Source: Eopsaltria australis (Eukaryota > Chordata > Aves > Passeriformes > Petroicidae). From it: DNA of 64,000 bases. The notes beneath the pieces were generated by a model. That model was not told where the DNA came from. It searched no databases and saw nothing but the letters and a program-made list of their open reading frames with translations. The translations under genes were made by a program, and so were the position numbers. Below are positions 62,331 through 64,000 of the stretch, one piece after another; position 1 is the stretch's first letter; each line of letters starts with the position of its first letter. The stretch covers positions 1,178,001 to 1,242,000 of the forward strand of contig JAVTVJ010000076.1 in assembly GCA_034509425.1 (NCBI GenBank), in the 5' to 3' direction.

Positions 62331-64000
62331 TATCTTTTTGGATCTTTTCTGGAATAAAAAAATGACAACTCTAGGCAATCAAGTATGTTTTTGCCTGGCT
62401 TAATCTGCATATGTTTGCATTTGGCTTTCCCTGGCTGCAGGCAGAGCAGTAAAAGCTGTGCCTCAAGTCATCACAGTACTGCCTGCATGCCAGGGACTGC
62501 CCTGAGCTGGCCGTGCCCCAAGGGAAATGCTCTGCTTTGTGGGAATGATCCACGTTCTCCCCTTTGGGCTTCCCATGAGGAATAGGCTGACCTGTGGCTG
62601 GACCAGAGCTGCACCCCATATTTGTAAGGGTTAGGGTTTGGGTTTCTAGAGCACCAGTTCCCTTTTCTGCTGGGGTCCTTGGCTCAGGAAAGTTCCCTCT
62701 CCATCCTTGAGCTTGATAAGTAGAAGGGACGGGTTTTCTTTAACAGGAAAAAGCCACTTGGCTCTATTTGTCATTCTTCATTAACCTTATCTCAGTCTCT
62801 CTTTATCCTCCTTTCTCCTGTGTTGCCTGGTCAATGTAGTTCTTAATACTTCCTCTCTTGATAAAGATGCCTTGTTCAAAGTGTATTTATAACATTAGTT
62901 CCAACTGCCTTACATGGCAATGCGACCCTTTGTCATCGGCTGGGTTGTTGTTTTCTCAGGCTCAGTCCAGGGGGCAGGGTTATAAAAGTGTCCTGTACAT
63001 TTGGTGAGGCCCATCCCTTCCCAGGAAACATCTCCAGGCTTCAGCCTGTGTCTCTGCAGATCATCCCTGTGGGATCATGTGAGGTCGGGAAGGCTGGGCT
63101 GCATGAGGGGAAAGCAATGTCTGGGGCTCAGCTCTCCAGCCCTGGCTCCTGGGGATGCTGGGCTCCAGAAATAGCAGTGCAAATAGCAGAGCTGAGGAGC
63201 CCTGACCCCCAGTTGCTCCCCCCAATACTGTAATCTTTCACTTTTCAGGACATTGCCTGGTTGTGCTCTGTTGCACACTTGTCATAGTGTTTGGTGTCCT
63301 TTGCAGGGATGGTGACACCGAGTGCTCCGGCTGTTTTCAATTACTGGGACAGCCTTGCTTAAGTGTCAATGCTTGCAACATCACTGCAGCCTCTCGCTGG
63401 GCTGCAGCAGGAGCCTCACCCTCTGTCAGCATTCCTCACCCTTTGCATGTTTAACTCTGAGAACTTTGGGGCTGATTTTCCTTCTCTTCCTGTCCTTTGT
63501 TATATAGATTAGATATGGCAGGGAGCTTTGAGAACATAAGCCCTTGATTTCCAGTGTCACCCTGCAGAGATTTAAAGCTCCATGTAACAAGAGCATGTGG
63601 CCAGACTTATGATACAATTTTCTATGGAAAATAGGTTGTGAAAATCTAGAAATAAAAATCAAGGAGAAAGAAAGATAAAAGAAACCTGAAGAATTCTTAA
63701 AAAGATTTGAAACCTCAGGTCAGTTCTAAGATGTGCCAGGGGAGTCTGCAAGGGAAGGTAGGACACAAGTTGTTATGTGTTTGGTTTCTGAGACTGGCTT
63801 TCATGGAAACAGCATGATACAAAGCAGTTTTGGTCAGGAGTGCCAAAACCTATCCCACCAGCACAGTGCAATGTAGATAGTCCAGGCTATGAGTGCTAGT
63901 GCTGACTCCATATTGCCCTGGCTGGAGTTCACACTTGGGTTTCAAGCCTGTTACCAGCAGATACAAGGCATGGTAAGGTAAATCTTGCAGCTTGAGGATG

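Larger units (their letters stand above)
57225..64000. other. Intergenic DNA to the window end
   Basis: It contains the 17-T run at 61077, the 16-base duplication at 62299, and a 228-codon minus-strand frame (58897-59583) that resembles no family I know. 57.7-58.2 kb is AT-rich with several TAATTA-like motifs. No FZD4 exon was found. Confidence 0.6.

Noticed and set aside
62626..62648. Telomere-like gggttagggtttgggttt
   Set aside because: Only one or two imperfect TTAGGG units; too short for an interstitial telomere array.
1..64000. CRISPR array, tRNA/rRNA genes, bacterial operons
   Set aside because: No regularly spaced repeats, no tRNA T-arm-like GGTTCGANTCC motifs and no clustered long ORFs were seen.

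Overview
The window looks like ordinary bird nuclear DNA. It has moderate-to-low GC, CpG depletion outside one strong CpG island, dispersed CR1 LINE 3' fragments on both strands, and endogenous-retrovirus solo LTRs. I see no bacterial-style operons and no rRNA, tRNA or CRISPR. Most of the 64 kb is intergenic or intronic.

The one gene I can identify with confidence is PRSS23 (serine protease 23) on the + strand. A very GC-rich CpG island (about 35.58-36.33 kb) is the likely promoter and non-coding first exon. An intron of roughly 4-5 kb follows. One exon, starting after the AG at 40817-40818, holds the entire 372-codon reading frame (40832-41950). A ~2 kb 3' UTR probably ends just after an AATAAA at 43970. 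The protein has a signal peptide, a furin-type RTKR site, the His and Asp triad motifs, and a Ser in the GASGSG form typical of this divergent family.

Layout: 1-35 kb is intergenic, with CR1 fragments (4.3, 5.5/6.7, 19.0-19.6, 27.2-27.9, 34.6 kb), a ~960 bp solo LTR inserted inside a CR1 (5703-6662), a short possible LTR at 17.1 kb and several small tandem duplications. 35-44 kb is PRSS23. 44-64 kb is intergenic, with a CR1 fragment just past the gene (44.65 kb), two same-strand CR1s (47.07-48.2 kb), a CpG-rich minus-strand LTR (56.73-57.22 kb) and otherwise unassigned DNA. No exons of FZD4 or ME3, the genes I recall flanking PRSS23 in other vertebrates, were recognised.

I found no convincing undescribed system. 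The items most worth a second look are the LTR-in-CR1 nesting, a 228-codon antisense-strand ORF at 58.9-59.6 kb, a 388-codon ORF antisense to the PRSS23 promoter, and an isolated CpG-containing block at 25.93-26.42 kb that could be a regulatory element.
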